Positions 50,148 to 59,706 of a stretch of DNA of 64,000 nucleotides are shown in pieces (position 1 is the first letter of the stretch; each line of letters begins with the position of its first letter). Below the pieces are notes generated by a model, which was not told where the DNA came from, made no database searches, and was given only the letters and a program-made list of their open reading frames with translations. Origin of the DNA: Plantactinospora soyae (GTDB lineage Bacteria > Actinomycetota > Actinomycetes > Mycobacteriales > Micromonosporaceae); NCBI RefSeq assembly GCF_014874095.1, contig NZ_JADBEB010000001.1, positions 9,238,001 to 9,302,000 on the forward strand. The letters are read 5' to 3'. A program made the translations under genes and the position numbers.

Positions 50148-52355
50148 TCCGTAGACGGGTGGAACAGGATCCTGGTGCTGGGTGGGATTCGGTCCGGCAA
50201 GTCAGAATTCGCCGAGTCACTGGTGCGGGACCTGCCCGCTGTCCGGTATGTCGCGACAGCGATCATCGGCGCCGAGGATCCCGACTGGGCCGCCCGGATC
50301 GAGGCGCACCAGATCCGCCGGCCGGCCGCCTGGTCGACCGAGGAGGCCAATGTCGATCCGTCGCAGCTCGCGGAGCTGATCGGCGAGGCGAAGCCGGGTG
50401 AGACCCTGCTCATCGACGATCTTGGTGGCTGGGTCACCGTCCTGCTCGACCCGGCACACCAACCGGCGGACGACCTCGCCACGATCGGCGAACTCGGCAC
50501 CGCGATCCGGAACTGCCCGGCCCGCCTGCTGCTGGTCAGCCCCGAGGTGGGGCTGTCGATGGTCCCGATGACCCCGCTCGGCCGCGCCTACGCCGACGCG
50601 CTCGGCGCCACCAACCAGGCCGTCGCCGACGCCTGCGACGAGGTCGTCCTGGTGGTCGCCGGACAGCCCGCCTGGCTCAAGGCCGGCGGGACCACGGATT
50701 CCCCGGCCCCGGCGGCAACGGTGCCGGCGGACGCCGGGACCGCCCGGCCGAATGTGCCGGCCCAGGCTGCCCGATCGCCGCACGGCGACGCCGACCCCTC
50801 GGCCGGGACCGCGCAGCCGTCGGCGGCGACCCCGTCGGCCGGGCCTGCGGAGCCGTCGGCGGCGACCCCGTCGGCCTGGACGGACGTGGTCGGCGCGATG
50901 CCGGAGGTGCTCCGGCCGGGCACCGCCCCGGCGCCGACGGCCGAGTTCCAGCCGCCGTCCGGGGCCGGCTGGGCCACACCCACGATGGCGTTGCCGATCG
51001 TGGCCACCGGACTGGTCATCCAGCCGGGGATGGACCTGCCGATGCCGCACGAGTACACCGGCCCCGCCGCCGTCGACCGGCTCGGCACGCTCGACCTGCC
51101 CGGCGCCGGACTCGGCAGCCTGGATCGGGTCGTCTCGTTCGCCGCCGCCACCCAGGGCACGGAGACGCCGGCACCCTGGCGTTCGGTGCGGGTACTGCTG
51201 CTGCACGGCGACCACGTCGGTGGTGCCGCCGCCGGCACGGTGGCCGGCGAGTCCGCCCGGCGGGCCGACCAGGCCCGACGCGGCGAGGGACCGATCGCCC
51301 GGCTGGCGGCCGAGGTCGGCGCGACCCTCCAGGTCGTCGAGGCGCCGACCGCCGCCCCGATGGAGGACGGCCCGGCGCTGTCCGTGGACGACGTGGAGAC
51401 CGCCCTGCGGTACGGCTGGCGGCTCGCCGAGGAGGCCGTCGAGGCGGGCGCCCAGTTGATCGTGCTGGCCGCCTGCGGTGCCGGTACGGACGCCGCTGCC
51501 GCCGCCGTGCTCGCGGCCACGGCCGGTGCCGAACCCGCGGCGGTGCTGGGTCGGGTGGTCAACCCGGGCGGTCAGGTCGACGACGCCGCCTGGATGACCC
51601 GTTGCGCGGCGGTCCGCGACGCCATGCACCGGACCCGGCGGAGTACCCGGGACGCCAAGGACGTGCTCGCCGAGATCGGCGGTGGTGACATCGCGATCGC
51701 GACGGGTGTACTGCTCGGCGCGACGGCCCGCCGGACGCCGGTACTGCTCGACGGCCCGGTCGGCGTCGCAGCCGGTCTGGTCAGCCGGGACCTCGCCGGC
51801 CAGGCCCGGCACTGGTGCCTGCTGCCCGACCACGGCGAGCATCCGGCCGTCCGGCTCGGCGCCGACGTGCTCGACCTGACGCCGCTGCTGGACCTGCGGC
51901 TCGGCCTCGGCGAGGGCGCCGCCGCGCTGGCCGCGCTGCCGCTGCTGCGCTCCGCGCTGACCCTGGCCGCGGTGCTGCCGGTGCATCCCAGCCTGGCCGC
52001 CGCCGAACCCGGTCTGGCCAACGCCGGACCGGTCGACGGTGCTTCGGCCGACACCGGACCTGGCGACACCGGACCGGCCGACACCGGACCGGGCGACACC
52101 GGACCGGGCGACACCGGTCCTACCGCCACCGGGCCGGATCCGTCCGGCGAGCGGAACCCGACGCCGGCCGCGCCGGTGCCGGACCCGGCGGAGCCGTGGG
52201 CGCCCGAACCGGGCCTGCCCGGGATGGACGACGACCAGGAGTTCATCGAACCGCCCCCGGCCGGCCCCGGGCCGACCTCGGTCCCCGACGACGAGCCGCC
52301 GACCGGCCGCGGGGACCGGCTCTCCAGCGGCGCCACCGTCCCACCCGGTGCCTGA
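50145..52355 (+). CDS. cobU: CobU-CobT fusion with divergent CobT-like domain
   Basis: A 736-residue fusion for the lower-ligand steps of cobalamin. Residues 1-~185 are CobU (cobinamide kinase/guanylyltransferase) with P-loop LGGIRSGKS, RIEAHQIRRP and LIDDLGGWV. A Pro/Ala linker (~186-300) follows, then a CobT-like domain (~310-615; CobT makes α-ribazole phosphate). The C-terminal half is close to CobT (DVLAEIGGGDIAIATG, RRTPVLLDGP, LRLGLGEGAAALA). However, the GEMGIGNTT and DHGV..GVSAYP motifs are replaced (AACGAGTDAA; GDHVGGAAAG), so its PRT activity is doubtful. A DTGPG-repeat tail ends it. The stop overlaps cobS by 8 bases. Confidence 0.88.
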   Translation: MSVDGWNRILVLGGIRSGKSEFAESLVRDLPAVRYVATAIIGAEDPDWAARIEAHQIRRPAAWSTEEANVDPSQLAELIGEAKPGETLLIDDLGGWVTVLLDPAHQPADDLATIGELGTAIRNCPARLLLVSPEVGLSMVPMTPLGRAYADALGATNQAVADACDEVVLVVAGQPAWLKAGGTTDSPAPAATVPADAGTARPNVPAQAARSPHGDADPSAGTAQPSAATPSAGPAEPSAATPSAWTDVVGAMPEVLRPGTAPAPTAEFQPPSGAGWATPTMALPIVATGLVIQPGMDLPMPHEYTGPAAVDRLGTLDLPGAGLGSLDRVVSFAAATQGTETPAPWRSVRVLLLHGDHVGGAAAGTVAGESARRADQARRGEGPIARLAAEVGATLQVVEAPTAAPMEDGPALSVDDVETALRYGWRLAEEAVEAGAQLIVLAACGAGTDAAAAAVLAATAGAEPAAVLGRVVNPGGQVDDAAWMTRCAAVRDAMHRTRRSTRDAKDVLAEIGGGDIAIATGVLLGATARRTPVLLDGPVGVAAGLVSRDLAGQARHWCLLPDHGEHPAVRLGADVLDLTPLLDLRLGLGEGAAALAALPLLRSALTLAAVLPVHPSLAAAEPGLANAGPVDGASADTGPGDTGPADTGPGDTGPGDTGPTATGPDPSGERNPTPAAPVPDPAEPWAPEPGLPGMDDDQEFIEPPPAGPGPTSVPDDEPPTGRGDRLSSGATVPPGA
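52047..52121 (+). repeat. 15-bp tandem repeat in the cobU-cobT tail
   Basis: Five units of GGCGACACCGGACCG-like sequence encode the DTGPG/DTGPA repeats of the disordered C-terminal tail. Confidence 0.8.
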
Positions 52356-53118
52356 CGGCCGACTCGCGGCCGGCGGCCGGCTGGCACTCACCACGTTCAC
52401 CGTCGCGCCGCTGCGGGCCGGTCGGGTCGACCGGTCCACCGCTGGTACGGCGATGGCGCTGGCACCCGCCGTCGGCGTACTCCTCGGCGTGCTTCTCGGT
52501 GCCGTGCTCGGGGTTCTGGGCGCGGTCGCGCCACCCCTGGTCGCCGGCGGGGTGACCGTGGCGGTGGCCGCCCTGCTCACCCGTGGGCTGCACCTGGACG
52601 GGCTGGCCGACACGGTCGACGCGCTCGGGTCGTACCGGTCCGGACCGGCGGCGCTACAGATCATGCGGCAGCCGGACGTGGGGCCGTTCGGCGTGACGGC
52701 GCTGGTCCTCGTACTCCTGCTCCAGGCGGCGTCCCTCGCGGCGCTGGCCGGCCGGCCCTGGCCCGCGCTGCTCGCGGCGGTGGCCGCCGGTGCCGCGACC
52801 GGACGGCTGGCGGTGAGCTGGGCCTGCCGGCGCGGCGTTCCGGCGGCGCGGCCGGACGGGCTCGGCGCGCTGGTCGCCGGCACCGTCGGCCCGGTGACGC
52901 TGGCCGGGCTGTCGGTCGGGGTCGCACTCCTGGCCGTACCGTCGGTGCCGGGCCGCCCGTGGCAGGGGCCGCTCGCGGTCGCCGCCGCGCTGGCCGGCAC
53001 GCTGCTGCTGGTGCGCCACCTGGTACGCCGGGTCGGCGGCATCACCGGCGACGTGCTCGGTGCCGTCGTCGAACTCGGCACCACGCTGTTCTACCTGGGT
53101 CTCGTGCTGACCGGCTGA
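52348..53118 (+). CDS. cobS: Adenosylcobinamide-GDP ribazoletransferase (cobalamin synthase)
   Basis: A 256-residue integral membrane enzyme joining adenosyl-GDP-cobinamide to α-ribazole in the last step of B12 assembly. Family motifs: LALTTFTVAPLRAG, TRGLHLDGLADTVDALGS (metal-binding acidic residues) and MRQPDVGPFGVTALV. About six helices. GTG at 52348 lies inside the end of the cobU-cobT frame, implying coupled translation. The pair acts on the GDP-activated intermediate made by the CobU domain. Confidence 0.94.
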   Translation: MPDGRLAAGGRLALTTFTVAPLRAGRVDRSTAGTAMALAPAVGVLLGVLLGAVLGVLGAVAPPLVAGGVTVAVAALLTRGLHLDGLADTVDALGSYRSGPAALQIMRQPDVGPFGVTALVLVLLLQAASLAALAGRPWPALLAAVAAGAATGRLAVSWACRRGVPAARPDGLGALVAGTVGPVTLAGLSVGVALLAVPSVPGRPWQGPLAVAAALAGTLLLVRHLVRRVGGITGDVLGAVVELGTTLFYLGLVLTG

Positions 53119-53227
53119 CCAGGCAGGCGTTCGCGGGTAGCCTTCGCGAAAAGGACACCAGCACAGCACGCCAGCGCAAGCACGCCAGTACAACGCACAG
53201 CGGTACGCGGTCGAGCGGGGGAACACA

Positions 53228-54517
53228 ATGCTCATCACGGACGACTTCCTGCCCGTACCGGTTCCGGAGTCGCTGACCGCGACCTATCTGGTTCCCACCT
53301 CCGGCGGGGTCGACCCGGCACCGGCCGAGGCGGTGGCGGCGCTGGGCGGCCGGCTCTCCGGACCCGTGCACGACCTCGCCCGCCAGATGCTGGACAGCCC
53401 GCTGATGACGGTCGACACCCGGCCGATAAGCGAGTTCCCGCACCTGCCACCGGACCTGCTCACCGCGTTCGGCGCCACCGAGACCCAGCTCGCCCGACTG
53501 GCGGCGGCCGACGCACTGGTGGTCGTCCAGGCCAGCTACCGGCCCGGCTGGCCGCCGGCACACGAGTGGGCGGCCCGTACGGTCGCCAGCGCGATCGCGG
53601 AGAGGCTCGACGCCGACGTGGTGGACGTGTTCGCGTTGCAGTTCCTCGATCCCGCCACCGCACTGCGCTCGCTGCCGGACTCCGAGGGTCGGGTACGACT
53701 GATCGACTGGGTGCTGGTGCCGTACTCCTCCGACGAGGGTGGGCTCTGGTTCACCACCAAGGGACTGCGCCGGTTCGGACTGCTGGAGTTGCAGGCCCAG
53801 TCGGTGCCGACGCATCTGACCCGGGCCTGGGGTGCCGTGATGACCGGGGTGGCCCGCCGGCTGCTCCGGGCCTGGACCGACGGGCTGGGCGACAGCGAGG
53901 TGCCGGCGTTCGTCCAGCTTCCGGTGGTCACCTCGGTCACCGGCCACGACATCGCGGTGGCGTACGGCAACCCGCAGCAGCACGACACGACCGGACCGGC
54001 CATGCTGCGGTTGGAACTCGATCCGGCCACCGATCCCGACGCCGACTCGTTCCTGAGCCTGTTGCCACCCGTCGGCCACTCCGGCCCGGCCGGTCGGTAC
54101 TTCGCCGCCGTCTGTGCCGCCCTGTTCGGCGCGACCCAGTCCGACGTCCGGTACGCCCGGCCGGACGACGCGATGGCCAAGGCGATCGCGACCGCCCGGG
54201 ACGGGCTGCCGGGAATCCGGGAACGGTTCCTCGCCGACGCGCTGCCGGACGGGGTGCAGTTGCTGGTCAAGTACGGCCTGCCGACCGACGAGGGGCCGGA
54301 GTTCGTCTGGGCCGGGGTCACCTCCTGGCCGACCGCCGAGCGGATCGTGGGCGCCAGTGCCAGTGACGCGGCGGCCGATCCGGCGGTCCGGGTCGGCCAG
54401 CCGGTCGTGGTGGACGCCGTCGACGTGGTCGACTGGGCCCTGCTCGACGGCGGCGGTGTGGTGGAGGGCGGCTGGACCCAGGCCGTACTCGACGCCGGGG
54501 ACCGCTCACAACGCTGA
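53228..54517 (+). CDS. DUF2314-containing uncharacterised protein
   Basis: A 429-residue cytoplasmic protein. The last ~90 residues match the DUF2314 pattern (GPEFVWAGVTSW ... VRVGQPVVVDAVDVVDWALLDGGGVVEGGWT in parts). The first ~330 residues are an alpha/beta region I cannot name (TYLVPTSGGVDPAP, DALVVVQASYRPGWPPAHEWAARTVA, GLWFTTKGLRRFGLLELQ). The ATG has GGGGGA upstream. A -10-like TAGCCT at 53138-53143, inside a small TTCGCG/CGCGAA palindrome, gives a leader of ~80 bases. Function unknown. Confidence 0.85.
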   Translation: MLITDDFLPVPVPESLTATYLVPTSGGVDPAPAEAVAALGGRLSGPVHDLARQMLDSPLMTVDTRPISEFPHLPPDLLTAFGATETQLARLAAADALVVVQASYRPGWPPAHEWAARTVASAIAERLDADVVDVFALQFLDPATALRSLPDSEGRVRLIDWVLVPYSSDEGGLWFTTKGLRRFGLLELQAQSVPTHLTRAWGAVMTGVARRLLRAWTDGLGDSEVPAFVQLPVVTSVTGHDIAVAYGNPQQHDTTGPAMLRLELDPATDPDADSFLSLLPPVGHSGPAGRYFAAVCAALFGATQSDVRYARPDDAMAKAIATARDGLPGIRERFLADALPDGVQLLVKYGLPTDEGPEFVWAGVTSWPTAERIVGASASDAAADPAVRVGQPVVVDAVDVVDWALLDGGGVVEGGWTQAVLDAGDRSQR

Positions 54518-54537
54518 CCGCCGCCGGCGACCCGGTC

Positions 54538-54565
54538 GGCGCTACTTCACTGGGCGCTACTTCAC
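54538..54565. repeat. 15-bp tandem duplication across the gcvT stop codon
   Basis: GGCGCTACTTCAC occurs at 54538-54550 and 54553-54565. On the gene strand each copy reads GTGAAGTAGCGCC, so the duplicated unit gives a second in-frame TAG 15 bases after the real one. Confidence 0.85.
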
Positions 54566-55744
54566 CGAGGGGTCGACGAACGGCGGGCGGACGATCTCCA
54601 TAGCGGCGCGGCGACCCCGTACGTCGACCTCCACGTGGTCGCCCTGGCTCAACCCGGCGGCACGGTCCAGCAGGGCGAGGGCGATCCCGGCCTTGCGGGT
54701 CGGCGAGAAGGTCCCGCTGGTGACCGTACCGACGCCGGCATCGGCGGAGAGCACGGTCATGCCCGGCCGGGGAATGCCCCGGTCCAGCGCCACCAGACCC
54801 CAGAGGGTGCGCCGCGCTCCGGCGGCCCGCTCGGCGAGCAGCACCTCCCGGCCCCAGAACGCCGGCTTGTCCCAGCCGACCGCCCAGCCCGACCTGGCCT
54901 GCACCGGAGTGATCTCCAACGAGAGGTCCTGGCCGTGCAGCGGGTAGCCCATCTCGGTACGCAGGGTGTCCCGGGCACCGAGCCCGCAGGCGCGGATTCC
55001 GTACGGCTCACCCGCGGCGAGGAGCGCGTCCCAGACCGTGGTCGCCGACTCGGCCGGAACCACCAGTTCGTACCCGTGTTCACCGGTGTACCCGGTACGG
55101 CAGACCACCAGCGACACGGGTCCACCGGCCGGGGCGGCTCCGAGTGCGGCGGTGGCGAAGCTCAGGTCCGCGGTGGAGAAGCTCATGTAGTCGTGTCCGG
55201 TCGGCAGCCCGAGTGCGCCGAGCAGCTCGGCCGAGCGCGGCCCCTGCACCGCCAGTACGGCGTACGCGTCGTGCTCGTTGGTCACCGTGATCCCGGCCGG
55301 GGCGGCGGCGCGCAGCCGGCGTACCACCTCCGCCGTGTTGGCGGCGTTCGGGATCAGGAAGACGTGCTCGGGACCGTAGAGGTAGGCGATGATGTCGTCG
55401 ACCACTCCGCCGGAGGATTCGTCGCAGCAGAGCGTGTACTGCGCCCGCCCCGGCCCGATCCGACCCAGGTCGTTGCTCAGGCAGGAGTTGACGAAGTCCG
55501 CCGCCCCGGGACCGGTGATCCGGGCCTTGCCCAGGTGGGAGACGTCGAACACACCTACCGCGGAGCGGACCGAGGTGTGCTCGCGGAGCACTCCGCCACC
55601 GGCGTACTCCAGGGGCATGGACCAGCCGCCGAAGGCGGCGAACTTGGCGCCCAGCGCGACGTGCCGCTCGTGCAGGGGCGAGTGGCGCGGCTGGTCGGCG
55701 GACGGCTCCGGGATCTCTCCGGTCACGTGTGTCGCGTCGGTCAT
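54557..55744 (-). CDS. gcvT: Glycine cleavage system T protein (aminomethyltransferase)
   Basis: A 395-residue folate-dependent enzyme that moves the methylene of the H-protein aminomethyl arm to tetrahydrofolate, releasing ammonia. [45 protein letters not shown] and [16 protein letters not shown] are standard GcvT features, including the catalytic Asp (FDVSH). gcvH and gcvP are not adjacent. ATG at 55744 follows a -10 hexamer by 7 bases; the open frame continuing upstream is a shadow of pepA. Its stop lies in a tandem duplication. Confidence 0.95.
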   Translation of the reverse strand: MTDATHVTGEIPEPSADQPRHSPLHERHVALGAKFAAFGGWSMPLEYAGGGVLREHTSVRSAVGVFDVSHLGKARITGPGAADFVNSCLSNDLGRIGPGRAQYTLCCDESSGGVVDDIIAYLYGPEHVFLIPNAANTAEVVRRLRAAAPAGITVTNEHDAYAVLAVQGPRSAELLGALGLPTGHDYMSFSTADLSFATAALGAAPAGGPVSLVVCRTGYTGEHGYELVVPAESATTVWDALLAAGEPYGIRACGLGARDTLRTEMGYPLHGQDLSLEITPVQARSGWAVGWDKPAFWGREVLLAERAAGARRTLWGLVALDRGIPRPGMTVLSADAGVGTVTSGTFSPTRKAGIALALLDRAAGLSQGDHVEVDVRGRRAAMEIVRPPFVDPSVK

Positions 55745-55757
55745 GGGTCGCAACCTA
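55742..55757 (-). promoter_or_regulatory. -10 hexamer with leaderless start for gcvT
   Basis: On the minus strand TAGGTT (55757-55752), 7 bases, then ATG (55744-55742). No glycine riboswitch is present in the space available. Confidence 0.6.
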
Positions 55758-55836
55758 CCTGCGATCCCGCTCCTGGTTAGCATCGGCGGGACCCTTCCGG
55801 CCGACCGTCGGCGGGACAGCCCATTCGTCCGGCGGG

Positions 55837-55842
55837 TAGGTT
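55837..55842 (+). promoter_or_regulatory. Possible -10 box for pepA
   Basis: TAGGTT in the 165-base gcvT-pepA gap. If used, pepA would have a leader of about 60 bases before GTG 55910. Confidence 0.4.
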
Positions 55843-55909
55843 GCGCCGGAGACCATTTTCGCCGGCCCGCACACGAGGCGGCCGGCCCACGCCCGCCCGG
55901 AGCCGCGCA

Positions 55910-57499
55910 GTGACATCGCCCAGCACCACCCTCAGCCTGGTCGACACCGACCCCGCCGAACTCGCCGTTGACGCCATCGTCATCGGGCTGCACAGTCAGA
56001 CCGAGAGCGCGGAGAGGCCCGCGGGGTCCACCGGCTTCGCCTCGACGCTGCTCCTCGCGACCGGTGCGGAGAGCATCGCGGTGGCGTTCGACGGCCGGCT
56101 GACCGAGACCCTGGCGCTGCTGGGCGCCACCGGCGGTCCGGGCGAGGTGATCAAGCTCGCCACCCTCGGCACCATCACCGCACCGCTGGTCGTCGCGGTG
56201 GGGCTCGGGCCGGAGCCGACCGGCGCCGCCCCGGCGCCGGAGACCCTGCGTCGGGCCGCCGCCGCGGCGATCCGGGCGCTCGCCGGTGCCGAGCGGGTCG
56301 CGCTGACCCTTCCGGTGCCGGACGACGAGGACGCACCGGCCGTGTTGCGGGCCACCGCCGAGGGCGCGCTGCTCGGCGCGTACCGGTTCGCCGGCTACAA
56401 GACCCGTCCGCAGCCGACCCGCCGCCCGCCGGTGACCGCCGTCGCGGTGCACGTGCCGGACGCCGGTGACGAGCGGGCCCTGGCGGAGATCACCCGGGCC
56501 GCGGTGGTGGCCCGGGCGGTCGGCCAGACCCGGAACTGGGTGAACACCGCGCCGAACGAGCTGCGCCCGCCGTCGTTCGCCGACTCGGTCGCGGCGGCGG
56601 CCCGGGAGGCCGGCCTCGGCGTGGAGGTGCTCGACGAGAAGGCGCTGGCGGACGGCGGCTACGGCGGCATCCTGGCCGTCGGCCTGGGCTCGGCGGCGCC
56701 GCCCCGGCTGGTGAAGCTCTCCTACGACCCGGCCGGCGCCGGCTCGGACAAGCCGGTCAAGCGGGTCGCGCTGGTCGGCAAGGGCATCACCTTCGACACC
56801 GGCGGCGTCTCGATCAAGCCGGCCCAGGGCATGTGGGAGATGAAGTCCGACATGGCCGGGGCGGCGGCGGTCGCCGCCACGATGCTGGCCATTGCCGAAC
56901 TCCGACCGTCGGTCGCGGTGACGGCGTACCTGCCGATGGCCGAGAACATGCCCTCGGCCACCGCGTACCGGCCGGGTGACGTGGTGACGATGTACAACGG
57001 CAAGCGGGTCGAGGTGCTGAACACCGACGCCGAGGGCCGGATGGTCCTGGGCGACGCGATGGCCCGAGCCTGCGAGGACGGCTGCGACTACCTGTTCGAG
57101 ACCTCCACGCTCACCGGCGGCCAGGTGATCTCCCTGGGCAAGCGGGTGGCCGGGGTGATGGGTACGACCGAACTGTGCCAGCGGGTGCAGGCCGCCGGTG
57201 ACGCCACCGGCGAGCCGACCTGGCCGATGCCGCTGCCGGAGGACGTCCGCAAGGGGATGGACTCGGAGGTCGCGGACATCTCCCAGGTCAACGCGTCGAT
57301 GGACCGGGCCGGGCACATGTTGCAGGGTGGCGTGTTCCTGCGCGAGTTCGTCACCGACGACGTGTCCTGGGCGCACATCGACATCGCCGGCCCGAGCTAC
57401 CACTCCGGCGAGCCGACCGGGTACTGGGCCAAGGGTGGCACCGGGGTTCCGGTCCGTACCCTGCTGGAACTCGTCGACGACATCGCCGCCAACGACTGA
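55910..57499 (+). CDS. pepA: Leucyl aminopeptidase (M17 family)
   Basis: A 529-residue cytosolic dimetal aminopeptidase. The N-terminal macro-like domain (1-~190) begins [20 protein letters not shown]. The catalytic domain has the metal ligands in [26 protein letters not shown] and the signature [14 protein letters not shown], with the Arg of AEGR. It releases N-terminal residues from peptides, e.g. in glutathione or peptide turnover. GTG at 55910 is chosen because the conserved fold begins there; upstream residues are Arg/Pro-rich. A hairpin ends it. Confidence 0.94.
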   Translation: MTSPSTTLSLVDTDPAELAVDAIVIGLHSQTESAERPAGSTGFASTLLLATGAESIAVAFDGRLTETLALLGATGGPGEVIKLATLGTITAPLVVAVGLGPEPTGAAPAPETLRRAAAAAIRALAGAERVALTLPVPDDEDAPAVLRATAEGALLGAYRFAGYKTRPQPTRRPPVTAVAVHVPDAGDERALAEITRAAVVARAVGQTRNWVNTAPNELRPPSFADSVAAAAREAGLGVEVLDEKALADGGYGGILAVGLGSAAPPRLVKLSYDPAGAGSDKPVKRVALVGKGITFDTGGVSIKPAQGMWEMKSDMAGAAAVAATMLAIAELRPSVAVTAYLPMAENMPSATAYRPGDVVTMYNGKRVEVLNTDAEGRMVLGDAMARACEDGCDYLFETSTLTGGQVISLGKRVAGVMGTTELCQRVQAAGDATGEPTWPMPLPEDVRKGMDSEVADISQVNASMDRAGHMLQGGVFLREFVTDDVSWAHIDIAGPSYHSGEPTGYWAKGGTGVPVRTLLELVDDIAAND

Positions 57500-57513
57500 A
57501 CCGGTCGTACCCG

Positions 57514-57544
57514 CCGATCCGGCGCCAGGCGGGCGCCGGATCGG
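57514..57544. terminator. Perfect 13-bp hairpin after pepA
   Basis: CCGATCCGGCGCC (57514-57526), loop AGGCG, exact complement 57532-57544, then GGGTCC. It lies between convergent genes. Confidence 0.85.
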
Positions 57545-57637
57545 GGGTCCCGGTCCCGCCGGGAGGCGCGTCCGCGCCCCGACTGGCCGGAAAAGAGCGG
57601 GTTCGCGTTCCCGGCCCGCCGGACGAGGCCGGTCGGG

Positions 57638-57961
57638 TCAGCCGGCCGACCGCTTGCGGCGCTCGTTGAAGTCGCGCATCCGCTGCGGGTATCCCATCAG
57701 GCGGACGTCGTAGACCGGGATGGCCATCCGGTGGGCGAACCGTCGGGCGCCGTCCGGGCCGTCGATCCGGCGCCGGGTCCACTCCCCGTCGTGCGCGATC
57801 AACATCACCGTGGTCTCGGTCACGGTGGTCCGAGGTTCGATGAACGCCTCGACACCCCGCCTCGATCTGACAAACTGTTCGAGATGGTCGACGTCCGCAC
57901 GGCTGGCCGGACGATCGCCCGCCGTGACAACCGCCTTCTTCCGTCGGCGAAACCAGGCCAC
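57638..57961 (-). CDS. Conserved actinobacterial protein, function unknown
   Basis: A 107-residue basic protein: AWFRRRKKAVV, then VDHLEQFVRSRRGVEAFIEPRTTVTETTVMLI (residues ~25-56), and a C-terminal part AHRMAIPVYDVRLMGYPQRMRDFNERRK. The middle reads like a compact alpha/beta fold. GTG at 57961 has GGAGGAG 8 bases upstream. It is divergent from lpd, and two tandem palindromes lie in the gap, nearer to this gene. Similar proteins beside lpd/pepA are common in actinobacteria (from memory) but uncharacterised. Confidence 0.82.
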   Translation of the reverse strand: MAWFRRRKKAVVTAGDRPASRADVDHLEQFVRSRRGVEAFIEPRTTVTETTVMLIAHDGEWTRRRIDGPDGARRFAHRMAIPVYDVRLMGYPQRMRDFNERRKRSAG

Positions 57962-58033
57962 CGGATCGTCTCCTCCCCGCCACACGCGTCCCGCCGGTAA
58001 CTGGCGACTCCGGCAAGCGTACGTCCCGACGCT

Positions 58034-58068
58034 GTGTCCTTGGGCACCGCGACGTGTCCTTGGGCACC
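58034..58068. promoter_or_regulatory. Two tandem operator-like pseudo-palindromes upstream of lpd
   Basis: GTGTCCTTGGGCACC occurs at 58034-58048 and 58054-58068, 20 bases apart (two helical turns). Each is a near-palindrome, GTGtCC-tt-GGgCAC. They lie 73-107 bases upstream of the minus-strand gene start and about 180-215 upstream of lpd, in a 285-base divergent gap with no other feature. Likely a regulator site; the regulator is unknown. Confidence 0.6.
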
Positions 58069-58246
58069 TCGGTACGCGGCCCGCTTCCACAAGTGACAAG
58101 ATGGCCGAGGTGGTCTCTCCCCGGTCCGAACTGGTAGTCCGGGTAAAGTCCACGCCCCTCCGGCCGAAAGGCGTCGACCGGGGGCGGTGGTATGCCCGGT
58201 TGACCGGCATCACCCTCGTAGCAGCGACGCGACCTGGGAGTTAACT

Positions 58247-59635
58247 GTGAGCGAGCCGAACGGCGAGACCTTCGATGTGGTCATTCTCGGAGGTGGCAGC
58301 GGCGGGTACGCGGCGGCGCTGCGCGCCGTACAGCTGGATCTGTCCGTAGCGCTGATCGAGAAGGGCAAGTTGGGCGGCACCTGCCTGCACAACGGCTGCA
58401 TTCCGACCAAGGCGCTCCTGCACGCGGCCGAGATCGCCGACCAGACCCGCGACTCCGAGCAGTTCGGCATCAAGGCCGAGCTGGTCGGCATCGACATGTC
58501 CGGGGTCAACGCGTACAAGGACGGCGTGATCGCCCGGCTCTACAAGGGCCTGCAGGGCATGATCAAGGGCGCCAAGATCACCGTGGTGGAGGGCGCCGGC
58601 AAGCTGGTCGGCCCGAACACGGTCGAGGTCGACGGGGCCCGGTACACCGGCCGCAACGTCATCCTGGCGACCGGCTCGTACGCGCGCAGCCTCCCCGGCC
58701 TGGAGATCGACGGCGAGCGGGTGATCACCAGTGACCACGCGCTGACCCTCGACCGGGTGCCCGCCTCGGCGATCGTGCTCGGCGGCGGCGTCATCGGCGT
58801 CGAGTTCGCCAGCGTGTGGCGCTCCTTCGGGGTCGACGTGACGATCATCGAGGCGCTGCCCCGACTGGTGGCCGCCGAGGACGAGGAGTCCTCGAAGGCG
58901 CTGGAGCGGGCGTTCCGCAAGCGCGGCATCACCTTCAAGACCGGCAAGCGTTTCGAGAAGGTGGAACACACCGACTCGGGTGTCAAGGTCACCATCGAGG
59001 GTGGCGACACCTTCGAGGCCGAACTGCTGCTCGTCGCCGTCGGTCGCGGTCCCGTCACCGCCGACCTCGGGTACGAGGAGCAGGGCGTCAAGATCGACCG
59101 TGGCTTCGTACTGACCGACGAGCGGCTGCGTACCGGCGTACCGAACGTCTACGCGGTCGGCGACATCGTGCCCGGCCTGCAACTCGCGCACCGGGGCTTC
59201 CAGCAGGGCATCTTCGTGGCCGAGGAGATCGCCGGGCGCAATCCCGCGGTGATCGACGAGAACGGCATCCCGAGGGTCACCTACTCCGACCCGGAACTGG
59301 CCTCCGTCGGGCTCACCGAAGCCCGGGCGAAGGAGCAGTACGGCGCCGACAAGGTCAAGGCCTACAACTACCCCCTCGGTGGCAACGGCAAGAGCCAGAT
59401 CCTCAAGACCGCCGGCTTCGTCAAGCTCGTCCGGGTCGTCGACGGCCCGGTGGTCGGGGTGCACATGGTCGGCGCGCGCGTCGGCGAGCTGGTCGGCGAG
59501 GCGCAGCTCATCTTCAACTGGGAGGCTTACCCGGCCGAGGTGGCGCAGCTCATCCACGCCCACCCCACCCAGAGCGAGGCGCTCGGCGAGGCCCACCTGG
59601 CCCTGGCCGGCAAGCCGCTGCACGCCCACGCCTGA
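58247..59635 (+). CDS. lpd: Dihydrolipoyl dehydrogenase
   Basis: A 462-residue FAD enzyme, the E3 component of the 2-oxoacid dehydrogenase complexes. The FAD motif VVILGGGSGGYAAALRA, the redox disulfide GGTCLHNGCIPTK, the NAD motif VLGGGVIGVEFASVW, VYAVGDIVPG and the active-site His in HAHPTQSE are all present. It reoxidises dihydrolipoyl groups on E2. GTG at 58247 with GGGAG upstream. The E2 gene follows 71 bases later, so E3-E2 form one unit; E1 genes are not in the window. Confidence 0.96.
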   Translation: MSEPNGETFDVVILGGGSGGYAAALRAVQLDLSVALIEKGKLGGTCLHNGCIPTKALLHAAEIADQTRDSEQFGIKAELVGIDMSGVNAYKDGVIARLYKGLQGMIKGAKITVVEGAGKLVGPNTVEVDGARYTGRNVILATGSYARSLPGLEIDGERVITSDHALTLDRVPASAIVLGGGVIGVEFASVWRSFGVDVTIIEALPRLVAAEDEESSKALERAFRKRGITFKTGKRFEKVEHTDSGVKVTIEGGDTFEAELLLVAVGRGPVTADLGYEEQGVKIDRGFVLTDERLRTGVPNVYAVGDIVPGLQLAHRGFQQGIFVAEEIAGRNPAVIDENGIPRVTYSDPELASVGLTEARAKEQYGADKVKAYNYPLGGNGKSQILKTAGFVKLVRVVDGPVVGVHMVGARVGELVGEAQLIFNWEAYPAEVAQLIHAHPTQSEALGEAHLALAGKPLHAHA

Positions 59636-59706
59636 CCACAGATTTTCCGCGGCACCCGGGGAACAACCGGGGCAGGATCGCAGAGGCCACGAAGGAGTCT
59701 TGAAAG

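Noticed and set aside
50217-53084. A 955-codon open frame on the minus strand
   Set aside because: Shadow of the cobU-cobT and cobS genes, whose plus-strand motifs are unambiguous.
55745-57403. Long 5' extension of the gcvT frame
   Set aside because: The extension lies wholly opposite pepA; GcvT homology begins at the ATG at 55744, which also follows a -10 hexamer.
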